Position numbers and translations under genes: made by a program. From Gossypium raimondii (Eukaryota; Streptophyta; Magnoliopsida; Malvales; Malvaceae): 64,000 bases of DNA. Location of the stretch: NCBI RefSeq assembly GCF_025698545.1, contig NC_068569.1:5456001-5520000 (forward strand), given 5' to 3'. Position 1 is the stretch's first letter. Every line of letters starts with the position of its first letter. The notes under the pieces were generated by a model, which was given only the letters and a program-made list of their open reading frames with translations, did not search any database and had not been told where the DNA came from. This document shows, one piece after another, positions 21,916 through 34,913 of the stretch.

Positions 21916-24900
21916 AAACCCTTCTCTTTTCACCTCTCTACATCGTGTGGGGGTATTTCTGTCTCTTTAAAACATTTAACCTTTTTTTTTATGCCATGTC
22001 TAGCATTATGTTCAATGAAATTTAGATAATTTTATATATATATTTACAAATAATGCAGATTTGAATTTTATAAACACCTTCTAAAACGAAAGCGAAAACC
22101 AAAAATACATATATATATATATATATCAAACATAGCATTTTGGTTCGACATTAAAAATAAATATGTATTTAACATTGTACAAAATTGGGAATAACAAAAA
22201 TGTTCGTAAAAACATCATTTTCCTGATGTTCTATTTTGGTGGTCAAATCATGCTTTTAACGCCAAAAGGAAATCACGTTTTTAACACAAAAACCCTCGTC
22301 CTGCAAAAAGAGCACAAAAACACAAAAACCCGCTTTTAACATTGCAATCATATTTATATTAAAAGACATCGCAATAATCTTTGAATTTCAAATATAATAT
22401 CAACTACAAATGAGTAATTATTATCAAGTAAAAATAATTAACGTATAACATAAACAAATTAATAATTAAAATTTAATATGCTAAATTAAATCCCTAATTA
22501 TGCAGAATAAATTTTAAATTAAATACTCCAAGTTTTCACCAACAATATTAATAATTATTACTTTTATAATTAACAATTAAGTTAATTGTGGTTTGTTGTG
22601 ACGTTAATGTAATTATGGTTTCCACAATAAATTAAGACGTGAAATAGAGATATGCAATTACGTGGTAGTATGGATCAACCTTTCACCTGCTTATGTGTTT
22701 GAAGGTTGAATATGGCCCACTACCGACTCTATTTTCCAATTTTAATCAATTTTGATACTTTACGTTCGTTAGAAGTCAATTTTAATAAACAATCATAACA
22801 ATGTTAAGGCAACCAATAACATGATCATTTCTTGACATGTCCAAATGAATTATTTCCTTTTACTTACACAAGGTATTCCCATAATAAAAATAACCTTTAA
22901 ACATTGCAAATAACATTGGCATACTAATTTTTAAAATAAATATATAAAAATGACACACGATAATTTTTCAGCTTTATTTATGAAAATTAAAAAATTTATC
23001 AATATACTAAACACTATTTTAAAGAAAAACAACTTTATCTAATTTTTAATTTGAATAATCAATTTTCGAATTAAATATTACTTTCTTTTTTTTTCGTTTT
23101 CAGAAAACATTTTACTTATTTTCTAATAGCCATAAAATTGGATAACATGCTATAATCTATTTCATATAAAAGCAATGCAAATATGCCAATAAAAAAGAGG
23201 TGGAATAAGTATCATAATAATGCTTAGAGTCAAGCAAAGAAATAAATAAGCAGCAGCAGCGTCGTGGATGATAAAAAGATACTTTGTCTTGTCCCAGCAA
23301 TCAAACCTACCTAAATACCGAGGGTTGAATATCTGAAACCAAAGGCGTGGCTGCCTCTCCATCAATCATTCACTTTTACTGTACTCTTTTTTCTTTTCTG
23401 GACCATTTCTAACCATATACTATAAAGTGATCAGATCTTTTTATAGATGTTTTGGTCAACAAATGGTTAGTTTAATAATGTAATTATATGAGATAATGAA
23501 ACTTTTTTATGGCATGATTACGTATGTTGCAAAATACAGCTTCAATCGATGAAATATTTGTTGGATTAATATAATCTCAATAAGTTAATAAAATATTATT
23601 TTCTCGACTCTATTTAAATAATCCCACTCAATGTAAACGAAAATATTTTATTTATTTTTCTACAAACCAAAGTCACGTTCCATAAAATAATAATCTACCT
23701 AATATTATGATTGCCCATTTTAGTATTGGTATATTAATTAAGTTTTATAATAACTTTAAAATAAATAAATAAATAAACGATTTAAAACCCAACACATAAT
23801 CACATCCATATCTTCTTTGGCTGTGTTAGTAAGATTAAAATGACTTATTTTCAAATTTTATTTTGATTTTATTTGTATTGCTTGTACTAATTTAATTTTA
23901 TATTATAGTACATTGTACTTATGAGTGTACTTTATTTATAATCATAAGACTTTAAAAAATTCTTTAACTCAATTAATTATTTAAATATTTGAACTACATT
24001 TTTTTAATCTTAACTATATAAAATCTTATATCTTAAATTTGTAATTTAACAAGCGGGTCAACGTAGGCCCTTTATCACAAAGGCTACCAACACCTGCAAT
24101 AAGCATTAGAGCAAGTGCCCAAGATAGAGGGGAGTGGGTTCATCAGGGGGAATATGACAATTCGACCAATTAAGCCTACCCAAAACTCTATGATGACGGC
24201 CACTCCAAAACCCTGGCACTTACATTTTGAGGAAACATAGAGAGAAAAGGAAAAAATGGAAGAGGAGAGTTGGAGGGAGAAACACTAGCTACAGTCCATT
24301 GCACAAGTGGCATTAGTTTGTTTGTTTTTTTTTTTTTTTTTTAAATCACGAGTGAAGTGATTGTCTTAGATACACAACAATATATTTACATGGGTTAATG
24401 TATTATTTGAGGTTTAACCTTAGCAATTGTTCTTTTTCTTAAATCTAAGTTAGTTTTTAAATTTGGTAATCATTGCTTGAATTTTTTTTTTCAAGTTAGT
24501 CCTTAAGTTTGGTAATTGTTTCCACATTAATGCTTGAAAAATTTTCAGCTTAGTACTTGTTTAGACCTCAACGTGAGAATAATTACCTGACTCATATTCC
24601 AATGTGAAAATAACTGTCAAGTTCATTAACTAACTTGAACTAAAAAAAAATTAGATTTTAATATGAGAACTAAAGACTGGATTAACCTTATTGTTTCGAG
24701 TGTTTTGATTATTAACTCTAATTCCTTAAAGATGATAATTGGAAGGTAAATATGTTTGATGTAATATATTTTGTATTGAAATTACATTTATATTTAAAAC
24801 ATATAATCCATATTCCAATTAAATTATCACAATGACTTTTTTATCAAATTTAAACCAAAAATATTAAAATAAAACTATCACTGTAATATAAAATTATTAC

Positions 24901-25302
24901 AAGTGTTTCACTCACAAATTAGAAAACAAATATAAGAATATGATAAATATTTATATAGCAAAAGGTAATTGTATAAAATCAAAACAAATATAAGAATATG
25001 ATAAATATTTATCATGATCCAAGATACAATAACAAGTTATAAAATCAAAACAATTTGGGTGTAGGGAAAGCGAGAAATTCTTTTAAGAGGGTTAGACTTA
25101 AAATATATATATTTTACTATAGTAAAATTTTACTATTTTGATAACTTATATTTTATCATTTTGAGACCAAAACGTAATTTTTATTATTACAATTTTAAAA
25201 TTTTATAAATTATAAAGATACCTAAATGAAAAAAATTTTATTTTAGGGGGTCGATTCTGTCACTCAGAGTTTAACTTTGTTAGATTGTGTTTGTGATTTA
25301 CT
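21916..25302. other. intergenic, no gene seen
   Basis: AT-rich sequence with short low-complexity tracts: (TA)n at about 22108-22126 and a T run at about 24325-24343. At 24370-24760 there is 'TTAAGTTTGGTAATTG'-like sequence repeated twice, which looks like decayed repeat DNA. No coding exon, tRNA or RNA gene recognised. Confidence 0.5.
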
Positions 25303-26107
25303 TGTAATGGTCTAAATTCAGGGTTATCGGAACAGCGATTTCGTAACCACAAATCCAATTTAAAGAGAAATTTATTTTAATATTTTTTGCATGAATATTG
25401 ATATGATAGGAAAATCGTATGAAAATATCGATAGAAAAAAAATTCAATTTAGTGGTTAGTTAAAAAAAAGAAAGAAATTTTTGAAGAAAATTGGGTAAAA
25501 ACAAGGTATTAAGACCTCGATCTCGTAAAACTGAGTTGAAAATATTTTTATAAATATTTATGAAGTGTTAGTAATATAGTATTAAAATTTCGTTGGAAAA
25601 TTTTTACGTTTGGGTAGCTAATTAAGTGAAAAAGACTAAATTGAAAAGTGTGTAAAAGTTACTAGAGGAATTAAATAGCTCAATTGTTAAATGAGAAGGG
25701 ACATAAATTGCAAATAAGCCCAGAAAGAGATATTTTGGGCGGCATAAGCTGAGAAAAATAAGGAGAATTGGTGAAATAAGGGCAAAATGGGAAAATAACC
25801 AAATTTACTAACATAAAAATGGGACCAAATTAGAATATCTAGAATGCTCTTCATATTTTCTTCATTATCATCAGCCAAAAACGTCCTAAGGGTTTATTCA
25901 AGTTGGTATTTCATAATTTTTGCACCACGTGAGTTAATCCTTGCATTTTTATTGTAATTTTTTGTCTTTCTAAGACTTTTACAACTAGGTGCTATTACTA
26001 AATTAATTAGTTTTTGATTTCATGGATGAAATTGAAAGTCACTATGGTTGAGTGTTGTAAGTTCATGATGAAATAGCATGAAATTGAAGCTTTAATTTGT
26101 TTATAAG

Positions 26108-28504
26108 TGAAACAACCCATTTTTGAGTCTAATCGGAGCAGTGGTTTCGGGACCACTTAACCGAGTAAAAACATTTATTATATTATTTTAATAAGTTTTA
26201 CAACACGATGGAATTATAGTATAAAAATTTCATTAAGAAATTTTACCGTTTAAATACTTAATTTGATAAAAAGGACTTAATCGCATAAATGTAAAAGTAG
26301 CATGCTATAAGTTAAGAGTATTTATTTGCTGATAAGTTGAATGAGAGGTCCTTATTATGTTATTGGACCAATGATAGTGGTGCTGGTCGTAAATGACCTT
26401 AAAATATGTGAATTATGCTTTTATTTCATTAAGGTTAATTTGGCAAAATGGTTATTAATATTGAATTAAAGTAAAAACAAAACAGAAAGTGGCAGTCATT
26501 TTTTTTTTCTGCACGATTTTGAAGTTTAGAAAGCCAAAGTCATGGCTTTTACATTCGGCCAAGCTTAGATTCTCAATTAGGGTATGGTTTTTATTCCGTT
26601 TTTAATAATTTTTACGTTTTTGAGATCGTTGCTTTGTATTCTAGCTAGCCCGTACCTATATTTCTGAAAATCTTGATGATTTTGAAATGTGTCATTGTTG
26701 AATACTAGTATATTTTGAAGTATTATGCTAGATTATTGATGGGTATTGAAATATATACAAGTTTTATAAAGTAAATTTTGACAAAAATGAGCATTAGGGA
26801 TTTAATTAAAAAAATAGAAATATTATTTTAGAAATGTGAAATAACTGAAAATATGGGCTGATTAGAATATATATAGTATTCGACTAAGAATATGTATAAA
26901 GAAATTTCGTATATTTTGTGTATTTGTGAATTAGGAACTAAAATGTCAAAATGTGAAAAAATGATGGCTATTTTGTAAAAATGCCAAAATATATTTATAT
27001 GGATTGGATTGATTGATTTGGTGAATAAATGAGTTAAATTTGAATTTGTATAGATCAAGATAAACAAATACCGGAACTTGGTCGGGGGAAACAAAAGTTA
27101 GACGGGTAGACGAAAGTATTTGAGCAAATACGAGGTAAGTCCGTGTAGCTAGAATTGAATTATTAAATATTTGTAATTGTCCAAAAATGAATGTATGTAA
27201 GTTGAATGAATGATCCACTTAAATTTTAAATTACCGATATACTATTGTATTACTGTTTACATATGTATTTAATTATTTAAATATATATATACACATATGA
27301 ATTGAGAAATTGAACTATTGATTTTTCATTGCTTAATTGATGAAATTGGATAATACCGAACCCGTTTGAACTTTAGAAAATCGTTGGATACGAGTGACTT
27401 GTCACTAGGGTTACCGTTTGGTCGAGCTCCTGCATTTGTTGCGGACTCACCACAGCTTGTATGAGCTTACCGTTTCAGCTCTACAGAGATTACCGTTTAT
27501 CAGCTCGGAATGAGCTTACCGATCATGGCTCGAAAGAGCGAAAATGACAATGAATTGATGAATTTCTGATAAATACACTTATAGTGTATCACCCGTGCAT
27601 CCCTCGATGTTCTAAAAGGTTCAACGGGCATAATTACTGTTACTGATCATATGAATAAGTTATATAATTATTTGGATGAATTACCATTGATATGTATAAG
27701 TTACTATTGATACGGAAAAATTTCTGTTATTACTGATGAATTACATGTTACACGAATAGGATGGAATGGATATAAATGCTATATGATTTACATGAATTAT
27801 TTGTTTTATGAATATATGAATTATAGGGACGACATGATATATTTAGCTATATTACTCACTCGTGGATGGTGATGTGAATAGACTTTGTGGACAAATGAGT
27901 TGATTTTAATTGTTTTAAATGCTTAAATGTTAAATTGGTAAGTTTAATTCTATATTATACGGTTTACTAAGCTTAATGCTTACTTCATTTATTTTCTTAT
28001 GTTCTATAGATTTCGGAAGCTAGCTCGATTTTGTACTAGGTCGGAGATTTGCTATCACACTATCCAAATGATTTTCGGTACTTTTGGACCTTATGTAAAT
28101 AATGTAAATATGGCATGTATAGTTAATTTTTGGTATGAATTTCGGGGTTTGATCAAGCTATGTGATGTGGCTTAAGTTGGAAATGTTTAGTTTAGAATGG
28201 AAACATTATGTGTTATGTTCATTTTGGGTGCACTTTGATAAAGGGTATTTTGGTATATTTGAATATATAATGCATTGGTTGTGATTTGATATTTGCAGGG
28301 AAGGTTCAATTGTTATAAAGGGGTTATGTTCAAATTTTTCTAAAAAAAATAAAAAAAATGAATGAAGTCAATTAGTAAGAATTTATATGAATTTATGATT
28401 ATATATGTTTGTTATTTATTTAAGAATTACTGTATATTGTCCGAGATATCTAGTAATGCCTTGTAACCCGATTTCGGCGACGATTAGAGGTTAGAGGTGT
28501 TACA
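26108..28504. mobile_element. solo LTR, level 2a, TSD ATAAG
   Basis: 2397 bp from TGAAACAACCC (a decayed TGTAACAACCC) to TTAGAGGTGTTACA, with perfect ATAAG duplications at 26103-26107 and 28505-28509. The start carries the CTAATCGGAGCAGTGGTTTCGG block found reversed at the end of the LTR at 1952-4783, so the two are relatives in opposite orientation. Units of about 50 bp rich in GAGCTTACCG/CAGCTC lie at about 27410-27545. No open frames of note. Confidence 0.88.
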
Positions 28505-29640
28505 ATAAGATTATTTTATTAGGTAATTTCAATAGAAATTGATTTGTAGGACCTAATTGTGAAAAAGTTTGGAATTAAAGTCTAGTGCTAAAATTCTAAT
28601 TTCCAAAGGTTATAAAGTAGTTTAAAGTGATAAAATAAAGTGTTAATTGAGAGGTTAATTGAGCAGGGACGAAATTATCATTTATTGAAAGCTCAGGGGA
28701 AAAATGGTAATTAACATATTGCACTAAAACAGTTTTGGACAGCAGCAGTAGGCTAACTTTGAAAAATCACCATAAATTGTGGAAATCAAATTAGAGGATT
28801 AAAAAAATATAGAATTAAATATTATTGAGTCTAATTTCTTATGGAAGAAAAGTTGTAATCAATGGAATTGTAAATCATGAGATATAATAAATTTTGTGAG
28901 ACAATGTCAGAATGAATTCGGGTTCCCCTATTTTGATTTTAGAAAATCATCAAAAAATTTGAAAAAATAATTAGGGGCTTAAATTTATATATTTAAAATT
29001 CTTATTGAGTCTATTTTCAAGAGAAACAAACGGGAACATCATCCAAATCCCGTACTAGGAGAAAATAAATTTTTAGTGAAGAAGGGTCGAAAATGTTAGA
29101 CAGCAGAACATGGATGACTTTAAAGAATTAACTGTACTTATTGGCTAAACCATAAATTCTGAAATTTTTATGGTAAGAAGATATGTGAGTCTAGTTTCGG
29201 GAAAATCAAGCAGATCTTAATTTGGAGTTCCGTAATTCAATATATAAATAATTTAGTGACTTTGACTTAAGTAGACAGCTCTGAATGAACTATAAATAAT
29301 AATAGAATTATAGAAAATATTATATATGAACATGAAATGTATTAAATTATTGATTATATTTATTTAAATCTATAAAATTCGAATGTGAAGCTAGATCGAA
29401 GAAAAGAAAAAGTTCGGGATTAGTAGATTTTTGTATACGAACAAGTATCGAGGTAAGTTCGTGTAACCTGAATTATATTCTTAAATGCTTGAAATGTATG
29501 TTATTGATGTGAATATGATTTAAGTGTTCATTATATGAAAATTTATGAAACATTGATATATTTGATAAAAAGGGGAAGAAATCTCGGTTGAATGAAAGGA
29601 AAATTCAATGGATCTTTAAAAAGGAATTGACGGTAAAAAG

Positions 29641-29950
29641 GATCTAGCCCGGACGGGTGATCCTATCCTGATATAGCCCTCCCGAAGAATATGTGTAAAT
29701 TGGATTTAGCCTGGACGGGTGGTCCTATCCTGATATAGCCCTCCCGAAGAATATGTGTAAATTAGATTTAGCCCGGACGGGTAATCTGAATTATGGCCTG
29801 AATTTAGCCTGGACTGGTAATTCAGATCCAATCTCATTAGAGTAATTGCCATTGCAGGGGATTTAGCCTAGACTGGTAATCCCGACAATACTTTATGAGT
29901 TTATATTCCAAGGAATTTAGCCTGAAATGGTAATCCCGCTATAAGGATGA
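29641..29950. repeat. minisatellite inside the level 1 LTR
   Basis: Units of about 62 bp start at 29641, 29702 and 29765. Each begins GATYTAGCCYGGACGGGT; the first two then run through CCTATCCTGATATAGCCCTC. Shorter degenerate units with 'TTTAGCCTGGACTGGTAAT' follow to about 29940. The same motif occurs in reverse at 31742-32110. Confidence 0.75.
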
Positions 29951-31741
29951 GGTTCGCGGGAGTGTGCTCTCTGAAATGGAAACGTGCGCACATGAATATG
30001 AATTGACGGACCCGGATTTATACACTAAAATGTACCTCTGAAAATCCATCGAAATTTCGAGAAATTCAACGGGATAAATATGGAAAAATAAAAAGGGAAT
30101 GGCAATCATGGTATTGATGAGCTCATCAATCATGGTATATATTATTGATACATGGAAATTATTGGACTAACTTTGTAACAGTCCGGTTTCAACCCTAATC
30201 GGAACAGTGGTTTCAGAACCACAAATTCAAGTCAGAAAAAGATATTAAATGTCATTATCTTTGTTTATATTGTGTGAATTGATATCTGTGAAATTTTCGT
30301 GATTTAATTTTTATCGTTTGAGTGTCTGATTTAATAAAAGGACTTAATCGCGTAAAAAGTAAAAGTTACTAACTAATTGTTAAAATGCTAAATTGATTTG
30401 TTATTTTAGTGGGAGGTATTTATGTTGATATTATACCATTGAAATATTGGATGGACATAAAAACCAATGGTTAGTGGATTTTAAATGAATATAAAAAGGT
30501 TAATTTAGTAATGATATTAATTATGATAATATAATAAAACATTAAACATAAAATACACGCATGTTCATATTTGGGATAGCCGAAACTAGCTAAAGAAAAG
30601 AAAAAGAAAAAGAAAGCCACATTCGGCCATAGCTAAGTTGATTAAGGTATGTAACTAGCTCGGTTTTTTTATAATTTTTACGTTTTTGAGATCGTTGCTT
30701 CGAATACTAGTTAGCCCATGCTTTAATTTTTTATTGTAATGAATATTTTGAGTTAAACCATTGATGAATTTATGAGCTTTGTGATGTTAGATGATAGCTT
30801 ATGAAAGATATGTTTTGGATTAATATGTTTTATGTAACACCCCCTACCCGTATCCGTTGTCGGAATAGAACACGAGGCACTACCGGAGTTTACTGAACAT
30901 TTTCAATAATTCTGAATCATTTATTATTCATATTCTGAAAACAATCATAACGTCCCTCTATTGGGCTCTCGAAGCCCAAAACATTTATTAGGAACCTACT
31001 GGGATTAAATCGAAATCATAGGCGCAGAATCCTAAATATATATATAGCTTTTAAATTTTTTTATTTCCGAATTAGGTACAGGGTTCATACGGGCGTATCA
31101 CATAACAAATCTTTTCATAAGAAATTTCATAACTGAAACCTTTCTACTCTTTCATAAGCTCAATTATATTTTCATCTAAGCACTTATCATTCCAATGCAC
31201 CTTATAATTAAACATATTACCTTTCAACAGTAATTTGACACTTGCCTAAACTTCAAGCAACAACATTGGTTAGCGTACTTTAATATTGACATACTTATTT
31301 TCTCGTCTTAATACACATAATTTTCCTTGTATCAACGTATCAAAGATAGTCTCATATTTACATGTCATGATACATATCATTTTCTTGTTGTTTCTTCTTA
31401 AATATAAATTATTCAATTCATTATGACAATCTTTCATGTAACATAATTTTTTTATAAGTTCAATGTATATTTATTCCAGTAGCAGTTCATAATTTTTGTA
31501 TAAGTTCAATGTATTTTCCATGTCATGTTTTAGTACATCAAATAATTATCATTTCTATGTATTTCAAGTTTAATTTCATGATTTTATGTACTTATCATTT
31601 TCTATTTTTATCCCGTTGAATTTCTCAGAATTTCGATGGATTTTCAAGGGTACACTTTAGTGTACAAATTCGGGTCCGTCAATTCATATTCATGTGCACA
31701 CATTTTTCAATTCAGAGAGCACACTCCCGCGAACCTCATTT

Positions 31742-32110
31742 ATTACAGCAGGATTACTAGTCTAGGCTAAATCCCCTGCAAGAGAGCACACTCCCGCGAG
31801 CCTCATTTCTTACAGCGGGATTACCAGTTCAGGCTAAATCCCCTGTAATATAAACTCATAGAGTATTGTCAGGATTACCAGTCCAGGCTAAATCCCCTGC
31901 AACGACAATTACTCTAATGAGCTTGGATCTGAATTACCAGTCCAGGCTAAATTCAGACCCTAATTCGGATTACCAGTCCGAGCAAAATCCATTTTCCACA
32001 TATTCTTCGGGAGGGCTATATCAAGATCACCCGTCCGGGCTAGATATTTTTCACACTTATTTTTTGGGAGGGCGATATCAGGATAGGATCACCCGTCTGG
32101 GCTAGATCCT
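31742..32110. repeat. minisatellite inside the level 3a LTR
   Basis: About seven degenerate units built on GGATTACCAGTCCAGGCTAAAT and, later, GATCACCCGTCCGGGCTAGAT. They are the reverse complement of the array at 29641-29950, at the equivalent place of a related LTR in opposite orientation. Confidence 0.75.
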
Positions 32111-32552
32111 TTTTACCGTTAATTCCTTTTCAGAGATCCATCAAATTTTCCTTCCATTCAACCGGGATTTTTTTTCTTTTTATCAAATATATCAATGTTT
32201 CATCAATAACATACATTTCAAGCATCTAAGAATATAATTCAAGTTACACGAACTTATCGGGCTAAATTACAGAAATATTAAAATTCAGGGACATTTTGGT
32301 AATTTTCCATTTTCTTGAATTTCCACCCAAATCTTGATCTAAATTAATATTTCATTCAATTTATTAATTTAAATGATAAAACAATTCATTTCATGCAATT
32401 TGGTCATTTTGACATTTTATAAAATTACCCTTAAAATTTTACTTGTATTCAATTTAGTCCCTGAACCTAAAACATGTAAATTAGCTATTTTAAAACAAAC
32501 TCATATTAGCTGAATATTCACATATATTTTTTTCCTCCTCCTCCACTCCATT

Positions 32553-34200
32553 TGTAAGAAAGTAAGATAATACTCCTAATATAGTAAAATAAGGAAATAA
32601 AGTGATAAAAGGGGTAATTTTGAGTTATGTCAACATTAAGAAGTAAATTATGACATATTAATTCAAGAAAGGATTAAATCGCAAAAGTGAGAAAAACTTT
32701 GTTGCCCAAGGGTAAATACTCAAAATTTGAGGGGTTAAAGTACAAATAAGAAAAAGTTGAAGGACCAATAGTGAAAATATTTTAAGGTTGGAATAATCTG
32801 TAAACTAAGGAAAATGGATGAATTAGGACCAAATTGAATAGGTGAAGAATTATGAGGGACTAAATCGTAATTTTAATGACTCAAGGATGGAATTTTAAAA
32901 GATCATAAAGGGCAAAATGATCATTTAGAAGAGAGAGAAATCTAGAAGATAATGATGATGTTGGAGATATTTTAGATTAATTAAATAAATATTAGTTTAT
33001 TAATATTTTATTTTTATTTTTAAATGATATTTTATTATTTTATTATTTAGTATATATAAGTGGAAAGAAAGATGAAAAGGAACCAACCCACCATCTTTTC
33101 CATGCAATTCACGTTAGAAGAGAAGAGAAGAAAGAAAGTTTTGCTTTATTTACAATTTGATCCTCCCATCAAAAAAATTCACCATTTTCAATTAGAAATC
33201 AAAAGAATTTCCATAGCCATCAAGAGAGAAAGATAACAAGGAGACTATGGGGAGCTAGAATATCAAGTTGGATTCAAGAAATTGAAGCTGGAAGAGAGAG
33301 AAAAATCAAGTTAAAGGTTGAAATCAATAGGACAAGGTAAGAACATTGAGATTTCAATATATTTTTAAGTTTGATATTATTGAAATAGCATGGAAAAGAT
33401 GTTATAGTAGAGTTTTCTTATATAAATTCTTATGTTATTGATATATTAGTGAAGAGAAATAAATGAAAGTGATGGGAAATATTATAGAGAAAGGAATAAG
33501 GAAGTTATAAACTTAGTAATTAACATTTTGCACTAAAACAATTTTGGACAGCAGCAGTAGGTTAACTTTGAAAAATCACCATAAATTGTGGAAATAAAAT
33601 TAGAGGATGAAAAAAATATGGAATTAAATATTACCGAGTCTAGTTTCTCACAAAAGAAACGGTGTAAGTAATGGAATTGTAAATCATGAGATATAATAGA
33701 TTTTGTGAGATAAGGTCAGAATGATTTTGGGTTCCCCTGTTATGACTTTGGAAAATCATACAAAATTTTACAAAAATAATTATGGGTTATAATTTATATG
33801 TTTAAAATCCTTAAAGAGTATATTTTCAATATAAATAAACAAGAATATCATACAAATTTTGTACAAGGAGATAATTAAGTTTCAGTGAAGAAGGGTTGGT
33901 ACTGCCAGATAGCAGAATAGAGGTGACTTTAAAGAATAAACTGTGCTTATTGACTAAACCAAAAATTATGAAAATTTTATAATAAGGATATATGTGAGTA
34001 TAGTTTTAGGAAAAATTATCGGATTCTAATTTTGAGTTCTGTAGCTCAAGATAAAAATAATTTAGTGGCTATGATTCAAATGAACAGTTTTGAATAAATT
34101 TACAAGTAAATAGGAAATCATAGATAATATTACTTATAAGCATATTATATAAATTAAGGATGTGGAATGGAGAGGAGGAGGAGGAAGATATATATATATA

Positions 34201-34238
<38 letters not shown>

Positions 34239-34913
34239 TATATACATATATATATATATGGATATTCAGCTAGCATGGATAATTTGCACGCTTTTAGGCT
34301 CAGGACTAAATTGAATAAAAGTATAACTTTAAGGGTAAATTTGTAAAATGTCAAAAAGTGACCAAATTGCATGAAATAAATTGTTTTATTATTTAAATTA
34401 GTAAATTGAATGAAATATTAATTTAGATAAAGATTGGGTGGAAATTTGAGAAAATAGAAATTTTCCAAATTGTCCCTAATTTTGGTATTTCGCAATTTAG
34501 CCTCGCTAAGTTCATATGAACTATATTCTGTATAATTTTAATTGAAGTGAATGCTATTTGGTAATGAATATTACATAAATGTGTGTGTTTTATTATTGGA
34601 ATTGAATTATTATTGGTAATATGTATAATTATTTGATGCATTGAAATGATTATCGGAAGCTCGATTGAGTTGGAAGCTTATTGGAGATATATCATATTAT
34701 CCATTGGTCCTATCGATAATTTTGGATGATTTGATTCTGTTTATAATGGCATGTACAAGTGAAATTGGTTAACATTAGCTCAATAATGTTTTGATTTTGA
34801 TTGGTTATAAATATAAATGCTTGATGAAAAGAAAAGTCTGAAAATTAATTAGTAAACTCTGGTAATGCTCTATAATCCTATTCTGGTGATAGATACGGGT
34901 TAGGGGTGTTACA
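32553..34913. mobile_element. solo LTR, level 4 (innermost), TSD CCATT
   Basis: 2361 bp from TGTAAGAAAG to TTAGGGGTGTTACA, with perfect CCATT duplications at 32548-32552 and 34914-34918. Its first 1.6 kb is an inverted copy of 34914-36521 of its host LTR. A long (TA)n tract lies at about 34187-34260, next to GAGGAGGAGGAGG. Coding-free. Confidence 0.85.
34187..34260. repeat. (TA)n microsatellite
   Basis: About 70 bp of nearly pure TA with a few interruptions (TATC, AAAT, ACAT), in the innermost LTR. Confidence 0.9.

Noticed and set aside
29641..29950. Regularly spaced repeats resembling a CRISPR array; also 37120-37240 and 38945-39085
   Set aside because: These are tandem minisatellites in plant LTRs, with similar sequence across the whole unit and no unique spacers; the DNA is eukaryotic.
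30833..34913. Apparent foldback transposon with long inverted arms
   Set aside because: The inverted arms are explained by an LTR at 32553-34913 (target duplication CCATT) inserted in reverse into a related LTR; the flanks of 30833 and 34913 do not match as a target duplication.
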